From the NCBI RefSeq assembly GCF_017565425.1, contig NZ_JAGEMK010000002.1, positions 186,001 through 250,000 on the forward strand: 64,000 nucleotides of DNA, given 5' to 3'. Below are positions 46,272-55,189 of the stretch, one piece after another. The notes under the pieces were generated by a model. It was given only the letters and a program-made list of their open reading frames with translations. It had not been told where the DNA came from and did no database searches. Position 1 is the first letter of the stretch. Every line of letters starts with the position of its first letter. The translations under genes and the position numbers were made by a program. The stretch comes from Actinotalea soli (GTDB lineage Bacteria; Actinomycetota; Actinomycetes; Actinomycetales; Cellulomonadaceae).

Positions 46272-46288
46272 CTGTGCCCGGTCACAGA
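46271..46288. promoter_or_regulatory. LacI-type operator 1
   Basis: TCTGTGCCCGGTCACAGA: a palindrome with matching half-sites TCTGTG and CACAGA around a central CCGG-like core, lying at the predicted transcription start. Confidence 0.8.
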
Positions 46289-46315
46289 GCACACACCTCG
46301 TGTCGGTTTGATCCT

Positions 46316-46333
46316 TCTGTGAACGGTCACAGA
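46316..46333. promoter_or_regulatory. LacI-type operator 2
   Basis: TCTGTGAACGGTCACAGA differs from operator 1 in two bases. The centres are 45 bp apart, four helical turns or slightly more, permitting looping or cooperative binding. It ends 49 bases before the galactosidase start. Confidence 0.8.
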
Positions 46334-46382
46334 AACCCCTGGGACATCGCGGTTCCCGAGGGCTCACGAGCAAGGGAGCACG

Positions 46383-48398
46383 ATGAGCAGCGCAGTCCCC
46401 GACGTCCCCGCGCGGCACTGGCCCGCGGACGGGCTCGTGCTCGGGTGCGACTACAACCCTGAGCAGTGGGACCCGCAGGTCTGGCGCGAGGACATGGTCC
46501 TCATGCAGCAGGCCGGCGTCTCGCTCGTCGCCGTCAACGTCTTCGGCTGGGCCGACGTCGAGCCGCGGCCGGGGGAGTACGACTTCTCCCGCCTGGACGA
46601 GGTGCTCGACCTGCTCCACGAGCACGGCATCAGCGCCAACCTCGGCACCGGCACCTCCTCCCCGCCCCCGTGGTTGAGCACTCGGCACCCCGAGATCCTG
46701 CCGGTCATGGCCGACGGGACCACCCGCTGGCCCGGGGGTCGCCAGGCCTGGTGCCCCAGTTCGGAGGTGTTCCGCAGCTACGCCCTGGGCCTGGTCGAGC
46801 AGGTCGCCCAGCGCTACGCCGCCCACCCCGCCGTCGCCCTGTGGCACGTGTCCAACGAGCTCGGCTGCCACAACGCGCTCTGCTACTGCGACGCCTCGGC
46901 CGCGGCCTTCCGCGGGTGGCTCGAGAAGCGCTACACCGACGTCGACGCCCTCAACACGGCGTGGGGCACCAGCTTCTGGAGCCAGCGGTACTCCTCCTTC
47001 GCCGAGGTGCTCCCGCCCCGGCTCACGGTCTCGACCCTCAACCCGGGCCAGGCGCTCGACTACCAGCGGTTCAGCTCCGACGAGCTGCTCGACCACTACC
47101 TCGCCGAGGCCGAGGTGCTCCGCCGGCACAGCACGGTGCCCGTCACCACCAACTTCATGGTCACCGCGCACCGGCGGGACGTGGACTACTGGTCCTGGGC
47201 CCCGCACATGGACGTCATCGCGAACGACCACTACCTCGACCACCGCCTGGCCGACCCGACCGCCGAGCTCGCCTTCGCGGCCGACGCGACCCGTGGCCTG
47301 GCCCAGGGTGGCCCCTGGATCCTCATGGAGCACTCGACCAGCGCCGTGAACTGGCAGCCGGTCAACGTGGCCAAGCGGCCGGGCGAGATGCTGCGCAACT
47401 CCCTGGGCCACCTGGCCCGCGGGGCCGACGGGCTGTGCTTCTTCCAGTGGCGGGCCTCGGTCCAGGGAGCCGAGAAGTTCCACTCCGCCCTGCTGCCCCA
47501 CACCGGCACCGAGAGCCGCACCTGGCGCGAGGTCCTCGAGCTGGGCCGCACCCTCACCGCGCTGCAGGAGGTCGCGGGCAGCCGCGTCGAGGCCGACGTC
47601 GCCCTGCTGTTCAGCTGGGAGACCTGGTGGGCCGCCGACGCCGAGAACCGCCCCTCGACCGAGGTCGAGTACCTGGACCAGGTGCACCGCGCCTACCTCG
47701 CGCTGCGGGCCCAGGGGCTCACGGTCGACGTGCTGCCCCCCGGCGCCGACCTGACCGGCTACCGCATGGTCGTGGTGCCCGAGCTCTACCTGGTGCGGGA
47801 CGAGCACGCGGCGCAGATCGAGGCCTTCGTGGCCGCGGGTGGGCACGCAGCCGTGACCTTCTTCAGCGGCGTGGTCGACGAGCAGGACCGGGTGCGCCTG
47901 GGCGGCTACCCCGGGGCCTTCCGCGACCTGCTGGGCGTGGTGACCGAGGAGTTCCACCCCTTGCAGGCCCACGAGCAGGTTCGACTCGAGGACGGCGGCA
48001 CGGCGCGGTTGTGGACCGAGGACCTTCGTGCCGTCACGGCCCAGGTCATCACCCGCTACGCCGACGGCCCGCTGCCCGGCGTCCCGGCCGTGACCCGCAA
48101 CGAGCACGGCGCCGGGGTCGCCTGGTACGTGGCCACCGCCCTGGACGCCGAGCCCGCGGCCGCGCTGCTGGGCCGGGTGGCTCGTGAGGCCGGGGCGAGG
48201 TCGCTTCCCGGGGCCGGCGCCGAGGTCGAGGTGGTGCGCCGCCGGGGCGCCGAGCACAGCTACCTGTTCGTCATCAACCACGGGGGCGGCGAGGTCGAGC
48301 TCCCCGTGGCCGGGTTCGAGCTCACCCAGGCGGTCCGTACCGAGGCCCTGCGGGTGCCGGCCGGTGCGGTCCGTGTGATCAGGGAGGAGGCGTCATGA
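46383..48398 (+). CDS. beta-galactosidase, glycoside hydrolase family 42
   Basis: 671 residues, normal for GH42. The barrel starts with LGCDYNPEQWDPQVWREDM. The acid/base is Glu159 in WHVSNELGCHN and the nucleophile Glu316 in ILMEHSTSAVNWQ; the Cys cluster CHNALCYC with WCPSS is a probable zinc site. A trimerisation domain and C-terminal beta domain follow. No signal peptide: the enzyme acts on imported galactosides. AGGGAG precedes the ATG. Its stop overlaps the first permease gene (ATGA). Confidence 0.96.
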   Translation: MSSAVPDVPARHWPADGLVLGCDYNPEQWDPQVWREDMVLMQQAGVSLVAVNVFGWADVEPRPGEYDFSRLDEVLDLLHEHGISANLGTGTSSPPPWLSTRHPEILPVMADGTTRWPGGRQAWCPSSEVFRSYALGLVEQVAQRYAAHPAVALWHVSNELGCHNALCYCDASAAAFRGWLEKRYTDVDALNTAWGTSFWSQRYSSFAEVLPPRLTVSTLNPGQALDYQRFSSDELLDHYLAEAEVLRRHSTVPVTTNFMVTAHRRDVDYWSWAPHMDVIANDHYLDHRLADPTAELAFAADATRGLAQGGPWILMEHSTSAVNWQPVNVAKRPGEMLRNSLGHLARGADGLCFFQWRASVQGAEKFHSALLPHTGTESRTWREVLELGRTLTALQEVAGSRVEADVALLFSWETWWAADAENRPSTEVEYLDQVHRAYLALRAQGLTVDVLPPGADLTGYRMVVVPELYLVRDEHAAQIEAFVAAGGHAAVTFFSGVVDEQDRVRLGGYPGAFRDLLGVVTEEFHPLQAHEQVRLEDGGTARLWTEDLRAVTAQVITRYADGPLPGVPAVTRNEHGAGVAWYVATALDAEPAAALLGRVAREAGARSLPGAGAEVEVVRRRGAEHSYLFVINHGGGEVELPVAGFELTQAVRTEALRVPAGAVRVIREEAS

Positions 48399-49306
48399 GC
48401 ACGACAGTCCTGGACGTCCAGGCGCGCAACCGCGCCAGGGTCAAAGTGCCGCACAAGAAGGCGATCGCGATCTTCGTGGCGCCCTTCGCCACGCTGTTCA
48501 CGCTCTTCTACCTGATCCCGATCGGGTACGCGGTGTGGCAGTCCATGCTCGTCATCGAGCGCGAGGGCACCTACGGCGAGCCCCGCGAGGTCTTCGGCGG
48601 TCTCAGCCAGTACGCGCAGGTCATGGACAGCGGGCCCTTCTGGGAGTCGGTGGGCCGGGTGCTGCTCTTCGGCGTCGTGCAGGTGCCGGTCATGCTGGGC
48701 CTGGCGCTGCTCTTCGCGCTGCTCCTCGACTCGCCTCTGGTCAAGGGACGGCGGTTCTTCCGCCTGGCGTTCTTCGCCCCCTACGCGGTGCCCGGGGTGA
48801 TCGCGGCGATCATGTGGGGCTTCCTCTACTCGCCCAACCTGTCGCCCTTCAAGCCGCTGACCCAGGAGGTCGGGTTCCTCTCGGCGGACCTCGTCCTGTG
48901 GTCCATGGCCAACGTCGTGACCTGGGTCTACGTCGGCTACAACATGCTGATCATCTACTCCTCGCTGCTCGCGATCCCCACCGAGATCTACGAGGCCGCG
49001 CGGCTCGACGGCGCCTCCCAGGCGCGCATCGCCTGGGCGATCAAGATCCCCCTGGTCATGCCGGCGATCATCCTCACCGCGATCTTCTCGATCATCGGCA
49101 CCCTGCAGCTGCTCGCCGAGCCCCAGGTGTTCCGCACCTTCACCTCGGCCGTGAGCAGCACCTTCACCCCGAACCTGCTGGTCTACACGACCTCCTCGGT
49201 GCCCAACGTGAGCCTTGCGGCCGCCTACTCGGTGGTCCTCGCGCTCGCCACGTTCATCCTGTCCTTCACCTTCCTCAAGGTGACCCAGCGGAAGGCGTTC
49301 CAGTGA
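48395..49306 (+). CDS. sugar ABC transporter permease 1 (MalF/UgpA type)
   Basis: 303 residues, six helices, with the ATPase-coupling EAA loop EIYEAARLDGASQARIAWAI near residue 200. It forms the channel with the next gene for uptake of the oligosaccharide cleaved by the GH42 enzyme. No ATPase gene is in the operon; such carbohydrate importers usually share a MsiK-type ATPase. Confidence 0.95.
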   Translation: MSTTVLDVQARNRARVKVPHKKAIAIFVAPFATLFTLFYLIPIGYAVWQSMLVIEREGTYGEPREVFGGLSQYAQVMDSGPFWESVGRVLLFGVVQVPVMLGLALLFALLLDSPLVKGRRFFRLAFFAPYAVPGVIAAIMWGFLYSPNLSPFKPLTQEVGFLSADLVLWSMANVVTWVYVGYNMLIIYSSLLAIPTEIYEAARLDGASQARIAWAIKIPLVMPAIILTAIFSIIGTLQLLAEPQVFRTFTSAVSSTFTPNLLVYTTSSVPNVSLAAAYSVVLALATFILSFTFLKVTQRKAFQ

Positions 49307-50226
49307 GCACCACGACGGCAGCCGTCCCGCCGTCGGCCCGCGCCAGGGCCCGGACCACGGGGCGCAAGGGGAACGGCCGCAACGGACCGCGCGAGGGGTT
49401 CCTGCCGCGGACCGCCGCGATGCTCGTCATGGGTGTCTTCACGGTCTACTTCCTCACCCCCATCTGGTGGCTGCTGGTCGCCTCGACCAAGAGCCGCGGG
49501 GACCTGACCACCACCAACGCGCTGTGGTTCTCCGACATCCAGCTCGGGGAGAACATCGCGGCGGTGGCCTCCTACGGGGGCGGGGTGCTGCCCCGGTGGC
49601 TCCTCAACAGCGTGCTCTACGCCGGGGTCGGTGCCCTCGTGGCGACCGTCCTGGCGGGGATGTGCGGCTACGCCCTGGCCAAGTACGTGTTCCCGGGCCG
49701 TGAGCTCGTGTTCAACGTGGTGCTCGGCGGCGTGCTGGTGCCGGCCACGGCCCTGGCCCTGCCGCTGTTCCTGCTGTTCAGCCAGGTCAGCGCGACCAAC
49801 ACGTTCTGGTCGGTCTTCCTGCCGAGCATCGTGAGCCCGTTCGGGGTGTACCTCGCCCGGATCTTCGCGGCCTCGGCGGTCCCCGAGGAGCTGCTCGAGG
49901 CCGCACGGCTCGACGGCTCGGGGGAGGTCCGGACGTTCTTCACCGTCTCGGTGCGGCTCATGTTCCCCGCGCTGGTCACGGTGTTCCTGTTCCAGTTCGT
50001 CGCGATCTGGAACAACTTCTTCCTGCCGCTGATCATGCTGCGGGACGAGTCCCTGTTCCCGGTGACCCTCGGTCTCTACACCTGGAACACCCAGGTCAAC
50101 CAGGTCCCCGAGCTGCGGCTGTACGTGCTCACCGGCGCGCTCCTGTCGATCGTGCCGCTGATCATCGTCTTCCTCCTGCTGCAGCGGTTCTGGCGTACGG
50201 GCCTCGGCTCGGGCGCCCTCAAGTAG
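49303..50226 (+). CDS. sugar ABC transporter permease 2 (MalG type)
   Basis: 307 residues. A basic N-terminal tail precedes six helices, with the EAA loop EELLEAARLDGSGEVRTFF near residue 200 and the typical NNFFLPLIML segment. The GTG start overlaps the previous stop codon (GTGA). Heterodimer partner of permease 1. Confidence 0.95.
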   Translation: MSTTTAAVPPSARARARTTGRKGNGRNGPREGFLPRTAAMLVMGVFTVYFLTPIWWLLVASTKSRGDLTTTNALWFSDIQLGENIAAVASYGGGVLPRWLLNSVLYAGVGALVATVLAGMCGYALAKYVFPGRELVFNVVLGGVLVPATALALPLFLLFSQVSATNTFWSVFLPSIVSPFGVYLARIFAASAVPEELLEAARLDGSGEVRTFFTVSVRLMFPALVTVFLFQFVAIWNNFFLPLIMLRDESLFPVTLGLYTWNTQVNQVPELRLYVLTGALLSIVPLIIVFLLLQRFWRTGLGSGALK

Positions 50227-50299
50227 CCACCCCCAGCACCACCCCCCAGCAACCCCCCACACCATCTCCATCACCGACCCACCGGAAGAAGGATCAAGG

Positions 50300-51637
50300 A
50301 TGCGCATCACCACACGAGCGGTCAGCGTCGCCCTGCTCGCCCCGTTGGCCCTGGCCGCCTGCTCGAGCAGCGACCCGGGCGACGGGGGCGAGGGCGGCAG
50401 CACCGACGCCGGCGCCTGCCAGCCCGCCGACGGCCCCGTCGAGCTGGACTTCACCTCCTGGATCCCGGGCATCGAGGGCGTCGTCGACGTCTGGAACGAG
50501 GAGAACCCCGACATCCAGGTGTCGGTGCAGACCGGGCCCAACGGCAACGGCGGCACCTACCAGAACTTCTTCAACCAGCTCGAGGCCGGCAACGCCCCTG
50601 ACCTCGGCCAGATCGAGTACGACGCCCTGCCCAACTTCCGCGTGCAGGACGGGCTCGAGAACATCGGCGTCTGCGAGGACGTCGCTGCGGCGCAGGACCA
50701 GTTCGTCGACTGGACCTGGGCCCAGGCCTCCCTCGGTGAGGAGGGCGCACTGTACGGCGTCCCGCAGGACACCGGCCCCATGGCCATGTTCTACCGCTCG
50801 GACCTCTTCGAGGAGAACGGCATCGAGGTGCCGACCACCTGGGACGAGTTCGCCACGGCGGCCGAGCAGGTCCGGGAGACCGGCGGGTACATCACGAACT
50901 TCTCCCAGGCGGACATCAACCAGTTCGCGGGCTTCGTGTGGCAGGCCAACGGCAGCTGGTTCACCAACGACGGCGAGGCGTGGACGGTCGACCTGGACAG
51001 CGCCGAGTCGACCGAGGTCGCGGCGTACTGGGACGACCTGATCGAGCGTGACCTGGTCTCGACCTACCCGGGCTGGACCACCGAGTGGGACAACGCCTAC
51101 AACTCGGGCGAGGTGTGGACCTGGAACTCGGCCGTGTGGGGCGCCAACTCGATCGCGACCGGGGCCCCGGACACCGCGGGCAACTGGTCGGTCGCGCCGT
51201 CGCCGCAGTGGAGCGAGGGTGAGCAGAGCGCAGGCAACTGGGGCGGGTCGACCATCGCCGTCCTCAAGGGCTCGGAGCACCTGTACGAGGCCAGCCAGTT
51301 CGCGCTGTGGCTCAACACCTCCGAGGAGGCGCTGACCATGCTCAACGAGGAGGCCAACCTCTACCCGGCCACGACCGCGGGTCTCGAGCTCCCGGTGCTG
51401 TCCGAGGGTGTCGAGTTCTACGGTGACCAGGCCATCTACGACGTCTTCGCCGAGGCCAGCGGCCAGGTCTCCGCGGACTTCGTGTGGGGCCCGACGATGA
51501 CGCAGGTCTACAACGACGTCTCGGACGGCTTCGCCGGCGCGATCTCGGGCAGCGGGACCCTTCCCGACGCCCTCACGGCGGCCGAGTCCTCGACCGTGTC
51601 GGCCCTCGAGGCGCAGGCGATCCCTGTGGCTGAGTGA
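50300..51637 (+). CDS. sugar ABC transporter substrate-binding lipoprotein
   Basis: 445 residues. Signal peptide with lipobox LAAC (Cys21), a Gly/Ser-rich linker and a family 1 extracellular solute-binding domain (VELDFTSWIPGIEGVVDVWN; NAPDLGQIEYD; GPMAMFYRSDLFEENGIEVP). It delivers the sugar to the permease pair. AAGAAGGATC precedes the ATG. A terminator follows. Confidence 0.95.
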   Translation: MRITTRAVSVALLAPLALAACSSSDPGDGGEGGSTDAGACQPADGPVELDFTSWIPGIEGVVDVWNEENPDIQVSVQTGPNGNGGTYQNFFNQLEAGNAPDLGQIEYDALPNFRVQDGLENIGVCEDVAAAQDQFVDWTWAQASLGEEGALYGVPQDTGPMAMFYRSDLFEENGIEVPTTWDEFATAAEQVRETGGYITNFSQADINQFAGFVWQANGSWFTNDGEAWTVDLDSAESTEVAAYWDDLIERDLVSTYPGWTTEWDNAYNSGEVWTWNSAVWGANSIATGAPDTAGNWSVAPSPQWSEGEQSAGNWGGSTIAVLKGSEHLYEASQFALWLNTSEEALTMLNEEANLYPATTAGLELPVLSEGVEFYGDQAIYDVFAEASGQVSADFVWGPTMTQVYNDVSDGFAGAISGSGTLPDALTAAESSTVSALEAQAIPVAE

Positions 51638-51653
51638 TCCTCGACCCTGCTGG

Positions 51654-51692
51654 ACGGACGGCCCCTCGCACCTGCTGCGGGGGGCCGTCCGT
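51654..51692 (+). terminator. intrinsic terminator of the beta-galactoside operon
   Basis: A 12-bp perfect stem ACGGACGGCCCC with its complement, separated by 15 bases, starting 17 bases after the binding-protein stop codon. Confidence 0.85.
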
Positions 51693-51741
51693 GGTCTCAC
51701 CCCCCTAGGACCTCCGACCCGTCCCGCCCCGCGGCAAGATT

Positions 51742-51778
51742 TGTACTGTTGAGTACACAAAGCCACGCTGAGGTGGCT
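51742..51778. promoter_or_regulatory. TetR-type operator and small hairpin before the DUF5692 gene
   Basis: TGTACT-GTTG-AGTACA (51742-51757) is a perfect dyad of the kind bound by TetR-family repressors. A hairpin AGCCAC/GTGGCT (51761-51778) follows directly, ahead of the ribosome site. A TetR gene lies immediately past the DUF5692 gene. Confidence 0.5.
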
Positions 51779-51804
51779 CCTTGCCCCCGAAGGAGTGCGG
51801 AACG

Positions 51805-52818
51805 ATGTTCCTGTTCGAGTCCATCCCCTGGTACTCAGCCCTCATGTGGGTCGTGGTCGTGGCGGTCCTCATCGGCCTGAGCGAGCTGACCCGCGTGAGC
51901 AAGAAGGCCGGGATCGCGCTGTTCGTCGTCCTGCCGATCGTGCTGACGATCTTCGTGTGGCCGCACACCGCCACCGGGGGGTCGGCCACCGGCAGCTGGT
52001 TCCACTGGGTCAAGGTGTACTCGGCCCTGGCCGGCTGCCTCGGCTTCATGGCCCTGCGCTACATCCCGCGGTTCGCCAAGAACCGCTACTGGCTCATGTT
52101 CCCGGCGGCGATCCTGGCCATCAACATCCTCGAGGCCGTGATCCGCGACTTCGAGGTGTACGGCCTCCAGGGCATGCACGACGGCGTGATGATGGTCGGC
52201 GGGCCGTGGAACATCATGAACGGGGTCGCGGGGATCCTGAACATCCTCACGATCTGCGGTTGGGCGGGCATCTACATCGCCCAGAGCCGCCGCGGGGCCC
52301 GCACCATGATCTGGCCGGACATGCTCTGGTTCTGGATCATCGCCTACGACCTGTGGAACTTCGCCTACGTCTACAACGCCGTCGGTGACCACGCCTTCTA
52401 CGCGGGTGCCGCGCTGCTCGTCTCCTGCACCATCCCGGCCTTCTTCATCACCAAGGGCTCGTGGCTGCAGCACCGGGCCCAGACCCTGGCCTTCTGGATG
52501 ATGTTCACCATGGCGGTGCCGGCCTTCGTCGGCAGCTCGACCTTCGCGGTGCAGTCCACCCACGACCCCCGCGCGCTGTTCACCCTGAGCGCGCTGGCCC
52601 TCGTGGCGAACGTCGCGGTCGTCGTCTACCAGGTGCGGCGCATCGTGGTGCGGCGCAAGAACCCGCTGACCGATGAGCTCTTCACCGACCTCGCCGCCTA
52701 CCAGCGCGTGCTGCGCGACAACCCGCCGATGGTCGAGGAGGCCGACGCCGGCGCTGGGTCCGGCAGCACGGGCGGCTCCCCGCGCGGTGCCGACCGAGGG
52801 CCGGTCCCGGTGGCCTGA
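51805..52818 (+). CDS. DUF5692 family membrane protein
   Basis: 337 residues with about nine transmembrane helices. MFLFESIPWYSALMWVVVV at the start, WFHWVKVYSALAGCLGFM and MHDGVMMVGGPWNIMNG are recognisable DUF5692 features. Function unknown. AAGGAG stands 10 bases before the ATG at 51805. A TetR-type dyad upstream and the convergent TetR gene suggest induced expression. Confidence 0.85.
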   Translation: MFLFESIPWYSALMWVVVVAVLIGLSELTRVSKKAGIALFVVLPIVLTIFVWPHTATGGSATGSWFHWVKVYSALAGCLGFMALRYIPRFAKNRYWLMFPAAILAINILEAVIRDFEVYGLQGMHDGVMMVGGPWNIMNGVAGILNILTICGWAGIYIAQSRRGARTMIWPDMLWFWIIAYDLWNFAYVYNAVGDHAFYAGAALLVSCTIPAFFITKGSWLQHRAQTLAFWMMFTMAVPAFVGSSTFAVQSTHDPRALFTLSALALVANVAVVVYQVRRIVVRRKNPLTDELFTDLAAYQRVLRDNPPMVEEADAGAGSGSTGGSPRGADRGPVPVA

Positions 52819-52867
52819 GCGCCGCGGCCGACGGCGGGTTGCGGGCCGCGCGCTGTAGGCCGGGCCC

Positions 52868-53500
52868 TCAGCCCGCGGGCTCGAGCACCGAGCGCACGCT
52901 CCCCATCACCACGCCGGTGATGTCCGGGAGCGTGCGCTCGGGTTGGAAGGTCCGCCACTCGAGCCCGGCGATCAGCGTCGCCCCGAACACCGCCGGCCCG
53001 ACGACGGAGACGTCCGCGGCGGGGTTGGCCTGCGCGATGACCTCCCGGAACACCGAGACGATGCGCTCGCGCACCGGCTCGAGGGACTCCTGCCAGGTGC
53101 GGCCCATGCGGAACAGCTCGGCCGCTAGGAGCTGGGTGCCCGCAGGGTTGTCCCGCACCTCGACCAGCAGGGCCGAGACCACGGCCTCGAGGGCCGCTGC
53201 ACCGGTGCGACCGTCGGGGGCCGCGGCGAGGGTCGCGCTGAAGCGATCCATGGTGTGGGCGATGAGCGCCTCGAAGAGTCGCTCCTTGGAGCCGAAGTTG
53301 TTGTAGATGCTGCCCTTGGCCACGCCGGCGAGCTCGGCGACGGCGTCCAGCGACGTGCCCGCGTAGCCCCGGTCGGCCATGACCTGGGCCGCCGCCTGGA
53401 GGATCTGCTGACTGGTCGCTGCGCGCCGGGCCGCGAAGCCGTCGGCGTGGGGGACGACGGGCTCGGGGGGCGTCGTCGTGCGGGGTGGAGGGGTGGGCAC
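52868..53500 (-). CDS. TetR-family transcriptional regulator
   Basis: 210 residues. The N-terminal helix-turn-helix is recognisable in TSLDAVAELAGVAKGSIYNN followed by FGSKERLFEAL; the C-terminal ligand domain is generic. A proline-rich first 20 residues may be untranslated if a later start is used. It converges on the DUF5692 gene, whose promoter has a TetR-like dyad. Confidence 0.92.
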   Translation of the reverse strand: MPTPPPRTTTPPEPVVPHADGFAARRAATSQQILQAAAQVMADRGYAGTSLDAVAELAGVAKGSIYNNFGSKERLFEALIAHTMDRFSATLAAAPDGRTGAAALEAVVSALLVEVRDNPAGTQLLAAELFRMGRTWQESLEPVRERIVSVFREVIAQANPAADVSVVGPAVFGATLIAGLEWRTFQPERTLPDITGVVMGSVRSVLEPAG

Positions 53501-53550
53501 GCAGGCACAGTAGCCCGGGCCTGGGGACTACCGGTCGTCGAGACCGGGGC

Positions 53551-54108
53551 CTACCGGTCCTGGGCCGGCTGGGTCTGCTGGGACTGGCGGGCCCGGTAGG
53601 CCGCGGCGGCGTTGCGGTTGCCGCAGGTGACGCTGCAGTACCGGCGCGAGCGGTTGCGGGACAGGTCGAGCACGATGCCCTCGCAGTCGGCGTCGGCGCA
53701 CAGGCCGAGGCGGGAGAGCTCGTCGGCGCGGATCAGGTCGATCATCGCCATCGCGGTCTCGACGACGATGCGGGTGGCGAGGGGCTCGTCGTCGTCGACA
53801 GCGTGGATGTGCCAGTCGAAGTCGTCGTGACGGACGAGGCGTGGGGTCGCGCGGGCTGTCGAGAGCATCGTGTTGACCTGGGCGGCGGCGGCCTCGGCGT
53901 CGCTGGTCAGCAGGTGGCGCAGGGCCGGGCGCAGGGCCCGGACCTCCGCGAGCTCGGCGGCGTCGTGGTCGTGACGGCCCGTGTAGAGGTACTCGGTGAA
54001 GAAGGCGTCGAGCTCGGCGACGGTGGTCATGGTGTCCGGCGGCTCGGCGCTGTTGGCCAGGACGACGGCGGCCTGCAGGGCGAGCTCGGTCTCATGAGCA
54101 AAAAGCAT
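53551..54108 (-). CDS. CGNR zinc-finger / ABATE-domain protein
   Basis: 185 residues. The N-terminal ABATE (putative stress-induced regulator) region includes LANSAEPPDTMTTVAELDAF; the C-terminal CGNR finger is LCADADCEGIVLDLSRNRSR then RYCSVTCGNRNAAAAYRAR, with four cysteines. Proposed transcriptional regulator. Divergent from the EamA transporter: its start codon overlaps the transporter's -35. Confidence 0.92.
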   Translation of the reverse strand: MLFAHETELALQAAVVLANSAEPPDTMTTVAELDAFFTEYLYTGRHDHDAAELAEVRALRPALRHLLTSDAEAAAAQVNTMLSTARATPRLVRHDDFDWHIHAVDDDEPLATRIVVETAMAMIDLIRADELSRLGLCADADCEGIVLDLSRNRSRRYCSVTCGNRNAAAAYRARQSQQTQPAQDR

Positions 54109-54109
54109 G

Positions 54110-54139
54110 TTGACACATTACTCGACGCGGCTCTAGCGT
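54110..54139 (+). promoter_or_regulatory. promoter of the EamA gene, probably leaderless
   Basis: TTGACA (54110-54115), an 18-base spacer and TAGCGT (54134-54139). The start codon is 8 bases further on with no ribosome site between. Confidence 0.6.
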
Positions 54140-54147
54140 CACGACCC

Positions 54148-55140
54148 ATGACGACTGTGGCCCCTGACGTGACCTCCTCCGGCCCGGTGAGCGCACCGCC
54201 CTCGCGCCTCGCCGCGGGGCTGGGCTTCGCCGTCGCCTCCGCTGCGGCCTTCGGCATGTCCGGGGCGTGGGCGCGAGGGCTGCTGGACACCGGGTGGAGC
54301 CCCGGGGCAGTGGTGCTGGTGCGGGTCGGGCTCGCGGCCCTCGTCGTCGTGCCCTTCGGGCTGATCGCCCTGCGGGGGCGGTGGTCGCTGCTGCGCCGCA
54401 ACACCGGGCTGATCGTCATGTACGGGGTGCTCGCGGTCGCAGGAGCGCAGTTCTGCTACTTCTCGGCCGTGCAGTACATGCAGGTCGGGCCCGCGCTGCT
54501 GATCGAGTACACCTCGCCAGCCGCGGTGGTCGTGTGGATGTGGCTGCGGCACCACCAGCGACCCAGCCTGATGACGCTGGTCGGGGCCGGCCTCGCGGCC
54601 CTGGGCCTGGTCCTCGTGCTCGACCTCATCACCGGCGCCGCCCTCAACCCGGTGGGCGTGCTGTGGGCCCTGGGTGCCATGGTCGGGGCGACGGCCTACT
54701 TCATCATCTCGGCCGACGAGGGCAACGGCCTTCCGCCCCTGACCCTCGCCGCGGGCGGGCTCGTGGTCGGCAGCGTGGTCCTCGGGCTGCTCGGCCTGGT
54801 CGGCGTGCTCCCCATGACGGCCTCGACCGCCCCCGCCGTCTACGACGGCCGCACCGTCGAGTGGTGGGTGCCGCTGGTGGTGCTGGGCATCGTCACCGCA
54901 GCGATCGCTTACACCACGGGCATCGCAGCCGGACGACGCCTCGGGTCCCGGCTCACCTCCTTCGTGGCCCTGCTCGAGGTGGTCGCCGCGATCGGCTTCG
55001 CGTGGGTGCTGCTCGGCGAGCTGCCGCGCACCATCCAGCTGCTCGGCGGCCTGCTGATCATGGCCGGGGTCGTGGTGGTCAAGCTCGGTGAGCCCAAGGC
55101 CGTGCGGGCGCCCGAGCCGGTCGCCGGGGCGGTGCTCTGA
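54148..55140 (+). CDS. EamA family (DMT) transporter
   Basis: 330 residues with ten helices in two EamA halves; SGAWARGLLDTGWSPGAVVLVRV in TM1-2 and QFCYFSAVQYMQVGPALLIEY in the first half are typical. Substrate is unknown, likely a metabolite exported or exchanged. The adjoining CGNR regulator is divergent. The ATG lies 8 bases after its -10 element, suggesting a leaderless message. Confidence 0.92.
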   Translation: MTTVAPDVTSSGPVSAPPSRLAAGLGFAVASAAAFGMSGAWARGLLDTGWSPGAVVLVRVGLAALVVVPFGLIALRGRWSLLRRNTGLIVMYGVLAVAGAQFCYFSAVQYMQVGPALLIEYTSPAAVVVWMWLRHHQRPSLMTLVGAGLAALGLVLVLDLITGAALNPVGVLWALGAMVGATAYFIISADEGNGLPPLTLAAGGLVVGSVVLGLLGLVGVLPMTASTAPAVYDGRTVEWWVPLVVLGIVTAAIAYTTGIAAGRRLGSRLTSFVALLEVVAAIGFAWVLLGELPRTIQLLGGLLIMAGVVVVKLGEPKAVRAPEPVAGAVL

Positions 55141-55189
55141 CCGGGCTGGCTATGCTCCTCGCGACGACGAGGGGGCGCTGAGGGGGCAC

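Noticed and set aside
45153-48281. Open frame of 1042 codons on the minus strand
   Set aside because: Only the first-described part (to 46178) is a LacI regulator. The rest is antisense to the GH42 gene and has low-complexity translation typical of GC-rich shadows.
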